A stretch of 55,899 nt of DNA from a virus: positions 1 to 55,899 of IMG/VR virus record IMGVR_UViG_3300017991_000131; one strand, written 5' to 3'. The notes under the pieces were generated by a model that saw only the letters and a list, made by a program, of their open reading frames with translations, searched no databases and was not told the DNA's origin. A program made the translations under genes and the position numbers. Shown in pieces: positions 11,727 through 18,676 of this stretch. Positions within the stretch are counted from its first letter, which is position 1. Every line of letters starts with the position of its first letter.

Positions 11727-11981
11727 ATGTCAAATAGGATTCAATCGAAGCCCGGTGAATTCCGGACGCCGGATCTCTATTTCGCCGCCTATTTACAGAC
11801 GGCGGGAGTGGAGATGAAAAGGACGGACAGGGAGAACGGGCGAGTTTACTTCGTTTTTGATACGAGTATCGCCAACATCGATGAACTTAAAACGGCATGG
11901 TTTAACAACACCGGGAAGGTTCCGGCCCAGCCGTATGCCCACAATGTGAAGTCGCTGAAGTCGGTCTGTCATATGTCGTAG
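11727..11981 (+). CDS. Small DUF5659-like protein
   Basis: 84 residues. The pattern FRTPDLYFAAYLQTAGVEM, then RVYFVFDTS, then LKTAWFNNTGKVPAQPY and KSLKSVCH fits my memory of the DUF5659 family, small proteins of bacteria and phages with no known function. The length is normal for that family. It is preceded by a 95-base gap, unusually long here, and followed by 61 bases that contain a recurring ATCRAATCAGA motif, so it may be separately expressed. No membrane segment or metal site is seen. Confidence 0.6.
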   Translation: MSNRIQSKPGEFRTPDLYFAAYLQTAGVEMKRTDRENGRVYFVFDTSIANIDELKTAWFNNTGKVPAQPYAHNVKSLKSVCHMS

Positions 11982-11990
11982 TGGGTAGAG

Positions 11991-12001
11991 ATCAAATCAG
12001 A
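11991..12001 (+). promoter_or_regulatory. Leader element ATCAAATCAGA (copy of the sheath/tube leader motif)
   Basis: Differs by one base from ATCGAATCAGA at 26735-26745 and 40496-40506. Preceded by TAGAG rather than TAGAT-N4. It lies 42 bases before the ATG at 12043. Function unknown. Confidence 0.35.
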
Positions 12002-12042
12002 TGCGAATTGGCCCCTAACAACAACTAGAAAGAGGAATAACC

Positions 12043-12444
12043 ATGGCTGCTAAGGCTGAAACTCTATCCAATCTTCTTCTTGACGCTGTGTTGCGGAACG
12101 TCGCGTATGTTTCTCCTGCGAACGTCTACGCTGCGCTCTACACTGTGACTCCGACTGCAACAACGCCGGGAACAGAGGTCACTACCGCTGGCGGTACCCT
12201 CTACAACCGTGTTGCGGCCACGTTCGCGGCTGCGGCTTCGGCTTCGACCTCGAACTCCGGTGCCGTCACTTTCCCCGTAGCGGGCGCTGCGTGGGGAACC
12301 GTGGTTGGTGCTGCGGTCACTGACAACGCCACACCGGGCGCTGGCAACGTACTGTACTTCGGCAATCTGACTGCCTCCAAGGTCGTTGGTGTCGGAGACC
12401 AGTTGAACTTCGCCATCGGCGCTCTCACGGTCACTGAGTCTTAG
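12043..12444 (+). CDS. Gp80-like phage tail fibre/virion protein
   Basis: 133 residues. The layout (LLDAVLRNVAY, VYAALYTVTPT, GTEVTTAGGTLYNR, FPVAGAAWGTVVGAAVTDNA, NVLYFGNLTASKVVGVGDQL) is that of a small beta-structured family seen in many phages, often labelled tail fibre or Gp80-like. A paralogue lies at 14311-14694. The start ATG follows AAAGAGGAATAACC, a good ribosome site. Very Ala/Thr-rich, as abundant virion proteins often are. A structural role is likely; position in the virion is unknown. Confidence 0.65.
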   Translation: MAAKAETLSNLLLDAVLRNVAYVSPANVYAALYTVTPTATTPGTEVTTAGGTLYNRVAATFAAAASASTSNSGAVTFPVAGAAWGTVVGAAVTDNATPGAGNVLYFGNLTASKVVGVGDQLNFAIGALTVTES

Positions 12445-12470
12445 GCTTTTGCCGACAAGGGGCCATGTAA

Positions 12471-12507
12471 GAGGGGGTTGCGGTCAGTCGGCCGCAACTC
12501 TTCTCTT
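12471..12507 (+). terminator. Hairpin, possible terminator or attenuator
   Basis: GTTGCGG at 12477-12483 pairs perfectly with CCGCAAC at 12492-12498 around an eight-base loop. The stem can be lengthened by G-U pairs. The following TCTTCTCTT is only partly T-rich, so termination would be weak. It lies between two structural genes, and the GGAGGTG ribosome site for 12534 is downstream and free. Confidence 0.4.
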
Positions 12508-12533
12508 GACCCTTTTAACGGAGGTGAAGCCTA

Positions 12534-13316
12534 ATGGCTATTGTTGAAATTGGTGCGTCCTTTAGTGCGGACTCCTCCGTTGGTGCTGGTGCTACCGTCC
12601 TTTGGGACGCTATCGCCTCCATGGGCGGCGATTCCGCTGTCGGTGCTGGTGCTGGCGTCGTTTGGGATGGTGTCTCTAGTATGGACGGGGATTCCTCCGT
12701 TGGTGCGGGAGGCGCTGCAATTTGGGCGGGCGTGTCGTCCATGGACGGAGATTCCGCCGCGAGTGCGGGACCTGTTGTCACGTATGCCGGTGCCACTTCC
12801 ATGGACGGAGATTCATCTGTAGCGGCGGACCTGGATATATTGGACCAGGAAAGCGTTACGATGAGTGCCGACTCCAACCTTGGGGCGGGAGCGACGGTTG
12901 TGTACGACGCGGCTGCCTCTATGGCTGGTGACTCGTCAATCACAGCGGACGTGGACATATTCGACCAGGAAAGCGTTACGATGAACGCTGATTCGAGTAT
13001 GTCCCCCGGTGCGACGGTTGTGTACGACGCTGCCTCGACGATGGCTGGGGATTCAAGTTGTACACCGACAGGTGTTGTTGTCGGTGCCCTGGACATGACT
13101 GTGGCGGGTGATTCCGCGATCATCTACGATCCAGCGGGCATCACGGTTACTAACACCCTGCGAGGACCGCAAATCCCTGTGACAGCGCGGCCTCTCACGG
13201 TGCCTACCATACGGGTTGTACCACCGGCACCTGTGCCCCCGTCATTCTCGGTCGGACCTATTACGACACCGGGTCGTGGGCGGCGGGAAGAGGAGTCAAA
13301 CAATGACGGCTTCTAA
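12534..13316 (+). CDS. Repeat-containing virion/fibre protein (SMxGDSSVGAG repeats)
   Basis: 260 residues. The first 200 are at least eight imperfect repeats of about 22-25 residues with the core S-M-x-G-D-S-S/A-V-x-A-G followed by a VxWDG/VxYDA strand. A larger unit, DxDIxDQESVTMxADS, appears twice. This looks like a beta-solenoid or beta-helix rod. The C-terminal 60 residues are Pro-rich (VPTIRVVPPAPVPPSF). GGAGGTG precedes the ATG. The end overlaps the next small gene by 14 bases. A rod or fibre role is inferred from the repeats. Confidence 0.6.
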   Translation: MAIVEIGASFSADSSVGAGATVLWDAIASMGGDSAVGAGAGVVWDGVSSMDGDSSVGAGGAAIWAGVSSMDGDSAASAGPVVTYAGATSMDGDSSVAADLDILDQESVTMSADSNLGAGATVVYDAAASMAGDSSITADVDIFDQESVTMNADSSMSPGATVVYDAASTMAGDSSCTPTGVVVGALDMTVAGDSAIIYDPAGITVTNTLRGPQIPVTARPLTVPTIRVVPPAPVPPSFSVGPITTPGRGRREEESNNDGF

Positions 13317-13455
13317 CATCGAAGTGAAAATGGAAGGGTCTTCCAAGGCGTCTGTCGTGCCTGTCAGAAGGATGTCCGTATCCGCTTCTTTGGTTGGAAA
13401 GGCGTCTGCCGGGAGCGACAAGAACCGTCCCAAGGAACCTAAGAAGACTGGATAA
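13303..13455 (+). CDS. Small basic hypothetical protein
   Basis: 50 residues from the ATG at 13303 (MTASNIEVKMEGSSKASVV), chosen because AGAGGAG lies just upstream; a longer frame open from 13216 would run deep into the preceding gene. Ser/Lys-rich, with a basic tail ending RPKEPKKTG. It overlaps the preceding gene by 14 bases, and its stop overlaps the next start (TAATG). Its size and tight placement suggest a real coupled small gene. No function is recognised. Confidence 0.5.
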   Translation: MTASNIEVKMEGSSKASVVPVRRMSVSASLVGKASAGSDKNRPKEPKKTG

Positions 13456-13880
13456 TGGGAACCACTGCCACCACGCGAGGGAGAGTTGTTCAAGCTAACG
13501 AAGTAGTGTTGGATCAGGCTGACTTCTTCGCGGGGGACGGTTTCACACGGGTAGTGGGTCTCATTCCTTCCGACTTGGTTTCTACCATCTTCTACGAGAA
13601 TGAGGCCCAGCCGTGGCCTCTTCTCTCCGGGGTCGGGGTCACGGACGAACAGGTGGTGTCCGGGAATGTTTATGTCCACGAGGTTCCCGGACAGCCTGGG
13701 TACTACAATGTCAGGTTCAGGCCCAACACGTTAGGGTATTGGCGAAACCTCTTGTCGTACCCAGCAGGTAAGCAGGTGCTGGCCCAGGACTTCGACGTTA
13801 AACAGAGCTTACCCACCGGAACCGGTGGCCTATCAGCTTCGCTTATCGGAACGGGCACCGATTGTTGCCCCAACTGTTGA
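13455..13880 (+). CDS. Hypothetical virion protein
   Basis: 141 residues, TAATG start overlap. Beta-rich; the segment NVYVHEVPGQPGYYNVRFRP, followed by LGYWRNLLSYPAGKQVLAQD, resembles the second half of the Ig-like module in 14710-15450 and 17756-18676. The C-terminus ends in a Cys cluster, TDCCPNC, which could bind metal or form disulfides. Neighbours are other small structural genes. A virion role is inferred from context only. Confidence 0.5.
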   Translation: MGTTATTRGRVVQANEVVLDQADFFAGDGFTRVVGLIPSDLVSTIFYENEAQPWPLLSGVGVTDEQVVSGNVYVHEVPGQPGYYNVRFRPNTLGYWRNLLSYPAGKQVLAQDFDVKQSLPTGTGGLSASLIGTGTDCCPNC

Positions 13881-13887
13881 GGTCAGG

Positions 13888-14271
13888 ATGGACCCTCGTA
13901 AGGCATTCGAAGAAGCGCTGAAAGAAGCGGCCACGCACGGGGAAACATACCCGGACGTGATAATGTACGCCGGAAAAGAGGGGGCCTTCTTCTGTACCAA
14001 TATTCAAATCGCGTGGGCTGGAGCCGATCCCAGCACCTCGAAGCGTCGGATAGACGACGCTGTAGCCGCTGTTCGAGAGGGTGCTAACTCCGTGATGCGA
14101 GGGGTAGAGGCGCGGCCAGGGCAGATTGATGTCAACTCCACGAAGTACCAGGGCGTGGTGCGGGTAGGGTATTTCTGGTCCGGAAGGTTTGTGCCAGCGG
14201 AAGTTGTGTCGTTGAAGACGAAGGCTAAGGACAAAGGACTGGAGCTAACGGAGAGAAAGTTTTGGATGTAG
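13888..14271 (+). CDS. Hypothetical protein with N-terminal DPRKAFEEAL tag
   Basis: 127 residues from the ATG at 13888, with GAGG at 13879-13882; an in-frame upstream ATG at 13825 lies inside the previous gene and lacks a site. It starts MDPRKAFEEALKEAATHGE, an amphipathic helical peptide that recurs in 15463-17361 and 17358-17753. The body (DVIMYAGKEGAFFCTNIQIA ... YQGVVRVGYFWSGRF) is a compact alpha/beta domain I do not recognise. The tag, not the body, links it to its neighbours, suggesting a shared address or assembly signal. Confidence 0.55.
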   Translation: MDPRKAFEEALKEAATHGETYPDVIMYAGKEGAFFCTNIQIAWAGADPSTSKRRIDDAVAAVREGANSVMRGVEARPGQIDVNSTKYQGVVRVGYFWSGRFVPAEVVSLKTKAKDKGLELTERKFWM

Positions 14272-14310
14272 GTTCCGGAAGCTTTAATCAGTTCTCGTAA
14301 TAGAGGGATC

Positions 14311-14694
14311 ATGCCTAAGACATATTATCTTGACGACAACTTCATAAACGCTGCGTTACGGGCTACCCCCTACACGTCCCCGACAACGGTTTATGTCGCT
14401 CTTTACACAGTCGCCCCTAATGTTGGAGGCGGTGGCACAGAAGTTTCAGGCGGGGGTTATGGCCGTCAGATTGCAACATTCGCGGCCCCCGTCAACGGTC
14501 AGACTTCTAACACCACGGACATTACCTTCCCGGTGGCCACAGCGACCTGGGGGACAATCGTGGCGTTTGCGCTCCTGGACGCAGCCTCTGGCGGCAACAT
14601 GTTGTACTTCGGGAACCTGAGCACTCCACGGACGGTCCTGGTATCGGATCAGGTGCGTTTTCCGTCGGGTCAGCTTCTCGTCCAAGAAACTTGA
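14311..14694 (+). CDS. Gp80-like phage tail fibre/virion protein, paralogue of 12043-12444
   Basis: 127 residues. Same pattern as the earlier copy: FINAALRATPYTSPTTVYVA, LYTVAPN, GTEVSGGGYGRQIATFAAP, FPVATATWGTIVAFALLDAA, NMLYFGNLSTPRTVLVSDQV. The two differ at most positions, so the duplication is old or the copies came separately. GAGGG precedes the ATG. It lies 15 bases before a repeat-containing structural gene. Likely a small virion or fibre protein. Confidence 0.65.
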   Translation: MPKTYYLDDNFINAALRATPYTSPTTVYVALYTVAPNVGGGGTEVSGGGYGRQIATFAAPVNGQTSNTTDITFPVATATWGTIVAFALLDAASGGNMLYFGNLSTPRTVLVSDQVRFPSGQLLVQET

Positions 14695-14709
14695 TAAGTT
14701 AGAGATGGG

Positions 14710-15450
14710 ATGCCTCTTTATGATATCGACGGAACGGCGACAGGTGCGGCGACAGTAGACGGGTCGCCTTCGCTGACTCTCGATATCGTTGATCCCATCA
14801 CAGGCTCTTCGAGTGTAACCGGGGACACGGTCAGCACGTTCAACGTGTCTGGCTACGTGGTCGGTTCGGGAGAACTGATCGACGGTAGTTTGAAGGACCT
14901 AGCTGGTTCCACGGTCGGTGGTAGTAACGTCGCTGGCGACGTGATGGCCTGGATGGGGATCAAAGGTTTCATCCAAGGTTCTGCCCGAGTCGCCTTATCG
15001 CAGCCGCGACCGATTGTCGGCGTCGGTGTCGTCACTGGTTATTTGGACGTGGTTCATGTCCCGCCGCCTCTTTGTGCGACGCCCACGGTTTCGTTGGTAT
15101 TTCGTTGGGGCCACACGTTCACGATGGGGGACATTTTGTACCAAGTTCCGGGAGGCGTTGATCCAGTCTGGATTTGTTACTCCATGTACCAGATGCAGAC
15201 CGGGTGTGCCTTGAAGCGAATAGGCCCCGCCAATCGTCAACCTGTCAAGTCTAAGCCGGGGTGTTATTACGTGACAGGGACGGCGGGAGAGTGCGGTCAG
15301 CCGGGGTTGTGGGCTGTTCGATGGCGTTGGCAAAGAAGTTATAGTGATCCTGTAGTGGAGGAGCTTTGTTACTTCCAGGTGGTGGACGCCATTTCGTCTC
15401 CCGTGCCGGGAGACACCCTGACACGGTACTGTAAAATAGGGTGGAACTGA
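14710..15450 (+). CDS. Virion protein: GxGxV repeats plus Cys-rich Ig-like domain
   Basis: 246 residues. Residues 1-115 are short imperfect repeats around Gly/Ser/Val (GAATVDGSPSLTLDI, GSSSVTGDTVSTFNV, GSTVGGSNVAGDV), likely a beta-solenoid and similar in style to 12534-13316. The C-terminal domain (about 125-240) has seven Cys and ends LWAVRWRWQRSYSD ... CYFQVVDA. The same layout, without the Cys, is at the N-terminus of 17756-18676 (DYRIRWNFREL ... EFSVVDK). The stop at 15448-15450 is followed 12 bases later by the next gene. A structural role is inferred. Confidence 0.55.
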   Translation: MPLYDIDGTATGAATVDGSPSLTLDIVDPITGSSSVTGDTVSTFNVSGYVVGSGELIDGSLKDLAGSTVGGSNVAGDVMAWMGIKGFIQGSARVALSQPRPIVGVGVVTGYLDVVHVPPPLCATPTVSLVFRWGHTFTMGDILYQVPGGVDPVWICYSMYQMQTGCALKRIGPANRQPVKSKPGCYYVTGTAGECGQPGLWAVRWRWQRSYSDPVVEELCYFQVVDAISSPVPGDTLTRYCKIGWN

Positions 15451-15462
15451 TTGGAGCTAAGT

Positions 15463-17361
15463 ATGGAGAAGGCTGCCTACGAGACGACCAAGAAGGAGTG
15501 GCAAGAGGCCCTCAAGAGAGACGAACAGGATCTGAAAAAGCTCCGCAAAGACATGGCCGACCTGAAAGCGGGTAAGGCCGTCGAAAACCTGACTCTCGAA
15601 AACGCTAAGACAATCGAACAGGGTCTGGAAGCCACCATTCAGAGCAAGAAGAGAATGATTTCGAAGCTGGCGGCAGTCGAGTTCCAGACGGTGTTGGAGG
15701 CCAGGGTTGCCTCCGACGAGATCAAGGACGAACCGGCACACCAAAGGTCAGAGGCGTATCGGACTGAGAAGAACCACAAGTACTACCCTCAGAAGATGCC
15801 TGACGGTATGAAGCTCCCCTCCAAGTGGTTGCGAGGGCTTCCCAACGAAGCCAAGAGGGCCATCGATGACATGCCAGCGGCGGACCTCGATAAGAACGAG
15901 TCCTACGACCACCCGAAGATCAAGGCCCTACAGAAGAAGCTCGAAGACGGCTTGAAGTCGGGTAAGCTGGACCAGGAGGACATCAAGAAGGGTTACATCA
16001 ATGTCCAGAAGGCCCAGCACAAGGCGGCCCGCGCCTACATGGATGCCAAGACGGATGAGGCGGCCGATCCACACCGGTTCGCCATGCGAAAACTTCTATA
16101 TGTGTGGCGTGCGTACAATGTTGTGTGGCAAGACTTGACCGATCCGCAACAACCTGACGCTCCCTCTGTGTTAGGAGACATGAAGGTCCGTCGGAAGGCG
16201 GAGCGGAGTAAGAAGAACGCTGACAAGTTCTTCAAACAATTCGAGCGGGCGTTAAAGGCGTGGAGCCGGACCAGCGACTACAAGTACCGTGGGGACCGGG
16301 ACGAAGGAAAGAAGAAGGCCATAGCCAATATCGAGAAGGCCAAGGACCGGTTGTTAGATGAAGCCAAGGCCGGTATGAAGCTGGCCGATGGTGTTATCGA
16401 CAAGGGGAAGAGTTCCAAGTCCCGTGGCGACCAGAACCAGATCAAGGCTCTCCAGGAGTCCTACGACAGGGCCGAAAAAGCCTTCAAGGAACTCCGGGAC
16501 GACAAGGTGGACCAGGAATCCCCGCTCGCCGGGTATTCTTACGAACGGCGGATGGAGGCTCTGTACGAGGCTTACACCCATCTGGCCTTCATGACGGGAG
16601 TTATCACACACATGGACAAGACGGCTTCTGTTGACCCGGTGTTTGAATTCGAGGCGGCTTTGCATGTTGCAGCCACGGAGAAGCAAGCTGATTTGCGTTT
16701 AGGCCCCAAGGATAAGAAGGTGATAGACGCTTTTTATGAGCATAAGTCAATGGAGAGTAAGAAGCTTTCCACTGACGGAGAACGCCTGGATGGCAATTGG
16801 ATGGGCGGCGACAAGATAGCGTATTGGAAAGGCGGCAAGGTCCACATCAGTGATGTCGGCAGCCGTGCGGGGCAGACCGTAGCCAAAGCGGTCAAGAAGG
16901 CGGTCCCCTCCAACTATCTAGCCAAGGAGGCGTCCATGAGCAACCCGAGAGTAGCGTTTGAAGAGGCTCTGGAAGCTCAGGAACCCGACTTCTATCTGAC
17001 AGCGGAAGAGGTGGCCGACATCTGTCTTCCGTGCGCCGAGAAGATGGTCGAGCTAGAGATGGAGAAGGTCGCCGCGTCGGAACTGTTTGGCCAGGACAAG
17101 GACAAGGTCGCGGCCAAGTGGGAGACCATGCCGGAAGGCTGGACGGACGAAAGCCGCAAGAAGTTCTGGAAGTCCATCGGCGGTGATGTCAAGAAGTGTA
17201 TGAAGAAGATGGAAGGCAAAGTGTCGGACACGGGAGCCTTCTGCGCTTCTCTCAAGGACAGGATCGAGGGTACCACCAAATGGCGCGGGCCAGAGAAGCC
17301 CAAGAAGAAAAAGACAGCCCGCATGGATTTTGAAGAAGCCCTCAGAAAGGCCGCGAGATGA
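15463..17361 (+). CDS. Long helical protein with several internal DPRxAFEEAL-type tags
   Basis: 632 residues from the ATG at 15463; GGAG at 15453-15456 fixes the start. Mostly charged helices with coiled-coil character (TKKEWQEALKRDEQDLKKLR). Three tag-like peptides occur: VDPVFEFEAALHVAA (about residue 390), MSNPRVAFEEALEAQ (about 492) and the C-terminal MDFEEALRKAAR. The stretch EGWTDESRKKFWKSIGG with GAFCASLKDR (about 560-605) is a module I associate with phage proteins of unknown function. It looks like a chain of smaller tagged proteins fused together, and an internal ribosome site precedes the tag at 16936. Possibly an internal or assembly protein; function unknown. Confidence 0.55.
   Translation: MEKAAYETTKKEWQEALKRDEQDLKKLRKDMADLKAGKAVENLTLENAKTIEQGLEATIQSKKRMISKLAAVEFQTVLEARVASDEIKDEPAHQRSEAYRTEKNHKYYPQKMPDGMKLPSKWLRGLPNEAKRAIDDMPAADLDKNESYDHPKIKALQKKLEDGLKSGKLDQEDIKKGYINVQKAQHKAARAYMDAKTDEAADPHRFAMRKLLYVWRAYNVVWQDLTDPQQPDAPSVLGDMKVRRKAERSKKNADKFFKQFERALKAWSRTSDYKYRGDRDEGKKKAIANIEKAKDRLLDEAKAGMKLADGVIDKGKSSKSRGDQNQIKALQESYDRAEKAFKELRDDKVDQESPLAGYSYERRMEALYEAYTHLAFMTGVITHMDKTASVDPVFEFEAALHVAATEKQADLRLGPKDKKVIDAFYEHKSMESKKLSTDGERLDGNWMGGDKIAYWKGGKVHISDVGSRAGQTVAKAVKKAVPSNYLAKEASMSNPRVAFEEALEAQEPDFYLTAEEVADICLPCAEKMVELEMEKVAASELFGQDKDKVAAKWETMPEGWTDESRKKFWKSIGGDVKKCMKKMEGKVSDTGAFCASLKDRIEGTTKWRGPEKPKKKKTARMDFEEALRKAAR
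16924..16938 (+). promoter_or_regulatory. Internal Shine-Dalgarno and ATG inside 15463-17361
   Basis: AAGGAGG at 16924-16930 sits five bases before ATG at 16936, in the same frame as the host gene. Initiation here would give a separate 141-residue protein starting MSNPRVAFEEALEAQ, the same type of N-terminus as the free-standing genes at 13888 and 17358. Confidence 0.5.
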
Positions 17362-17753
17362 ACCCGCGTAAAGCATTTGAAAAGGCGCTTCAAGCCGACC
17401 CACGTGTAGCTTTTGAGGCGGCTGTTCGGACAGCGGCGTGGGACGCCTCCACTGACGACTGGTTCGATGCTATCGTGGACGCTGAACCAGACCTAAAAGA
17501 CTCCAAGGTGAAACGCCTTGCGGATTTGGTGGGCAAGTACCCCAGGATCAAACCGGCCACCAAGACGGCGCTCGATAAGATCGAAAAGGCTCTGGGCGGC
17601 ATCTCGGAACGGTGGGCGAGAGACGTTTTGAAGCACATCAAAAAGATGCGTGACGGCGCGTTCAACAGAGAGTTCAAGCGCTTTGAAGGCAAGGTGAGCC
17701 AGATAAACAGCCTGATGAGCTTGCTTGCCCAGGCGTTGTACTACAATGAGTAA
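17358..17753 (+). CDS. Small helical protein with tandem DPRxAFE tags
   Basis: 131 residues; ATGA overlap with the previous stop. It starts MNPRKAFEKALQ and continues at once with a second copy, ADPRVAFEAAVRTAAWDAS, so the tag is duplicated at the N-terminus. The rest is helical and basic (KTALDKIEKALGGISERWAR, then DVLKHIKKMRDGAF). No catalytic motif. Its tag ties it to 13888-14271 and 15463-17361. It could be a virion-internal or scaffold-associated protein; that is inference. Confidence 0.55.
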   Translation: MNPRKAFEKALQADPRVAFEAAVRTAAWDASTDDWFDAIVDAEPDLKDSKVKRLADLVGKYPRIKPATKTALDKIEKALGGISERWARDVLKHIKKMRDGAFNREFKRFEGKVSQINSLMSLLAQALYYNE

Positions 17754-17755
17754 GT

Positions 17756-18676
17756 ATGGGCGTCACTTTCTACAGAGGGCAGCAACTTGGCCGGGCGGAC
17801 CTGAACATCTTTCTGGTCAATTCTTCTAACACCCCGGTCAACGCGGCCGAGATCTCGTATGGCCTGTACGATTTCACAACGGGCCAAGAAGTCCTGGTGG
17901 GCGTGCCCAAACGCGAACCGGCTAACCCTTCTGTGGGGGAATACTACGCATCCATCGTTGTGCCCTTGGACGCCAATCTTGGCGATTATAGAATCAGGTG
18001 GAACTTCCGAGAACTCGTTGGAGGCCCTCCTCAACAAGTCGTCCAGGAGTTCTCTGTGGTCGATAAGGCCGGGTTGTCTTCGGCCAGCGCCAGTTTGATT
18101 ACGGGCGGGGCGTTGGAGGCTACGGTTCAAGAGTTGAACCTGATGGGCCGGTTGCGGATCTTACTCCGGGATAACAACCCGGACCGGAACTATCATTTTA
18201 GACCTCCTACGCACGAGGAAACAGTCCAGCAATTCAGCCGGGTGTTCGGTTACATCTGGGAAGACGTGGAGCTTCACGAGTACCTCTTACGTTCTTTGGA
18301 CATGATTTCGGCCCAACCGCCTAGGACCCCATTTTCCAGCGTTGATCAATTGGTTGCACAACAACCGGAATGGCGGACTCTGTTGTTGACGGGAGCCATG
18401 GTCCACGCCCTACAGGCTCTGCGGATCAACTGGATCGCTGACGAGTTCGACTACAACATTGGTGGCATCTCGTTGGCTCTGGATAAGTCGAGTAAATACG
18501 AGTCTGCGTACCAAGCGGCGTCAGACCAATTCGATAAGCAAATCGAGAAGGCGAAGCTTACCGTCAACGTCGTCAAGGGTCTACAACAACCCAGGTTCGG
18601 TATTGGTATTCGGAGTTCCTTCGGTCCGTACGTCGGCCGGGGCGTTCTAAGTCCTAGAAAATTCGTAGGTTTCTGA
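17756..18676 (+). CDS. Virion structural protein, possible neck/adaptor protein with Ig-like N-terminus
   Basis: 306 residues. The N-terminal domain (about 1-105: ISYGLYDFTTGQEV, VGEYYASI, DYRIRWNFREL, EFSVVDKAGL) is an Ig-like module also at the C-terminus of 14710-15450. The C-terminal 190 residues are helical (RILLRDNNPDRNYHFRPPTH ... TGAMVHALQALRINWIADEF), in the style of head-to-tail adaptor or neck proteins of myoviruses. The stop overlaps the next start (TGATG). The ribosome site is weak. A neck role is a guess from order and fold impression. Confidence 0.5.
   Translation: MGVTFYRGQQLGRADLNIFLVNSSNTPVNAAEISYGLYDFTTGQEVLVGVPKREPANPSVGEYYASIVVPLDANLGDYRIRWNFRELVGGPPQQVVQEFSVVDKAGLSSASASLITGGALEATVQELNLMGRLRILLRDNNPDRNYHFRPPTHEETVQQFSRVFGYIWEDVELHEYLLRSLDMISAQPPRTPFSSVDQLVAQQPEWRTLLLTGAMVHALQALRINWIADEFDYNIGGISLALDKSSKYESAYQAASDQFDKQIEKAKLTVNVVKGLQQPRFGIGIRSSFGPYVGRGVLSPRKFVGF

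Noticed and set aside
13216-13302. Longer version of the small gene ending at 13455
   Set aside because: The extension lies wholly within the repeat protein; AGAGGAG and ATG at 13303 give a better start.
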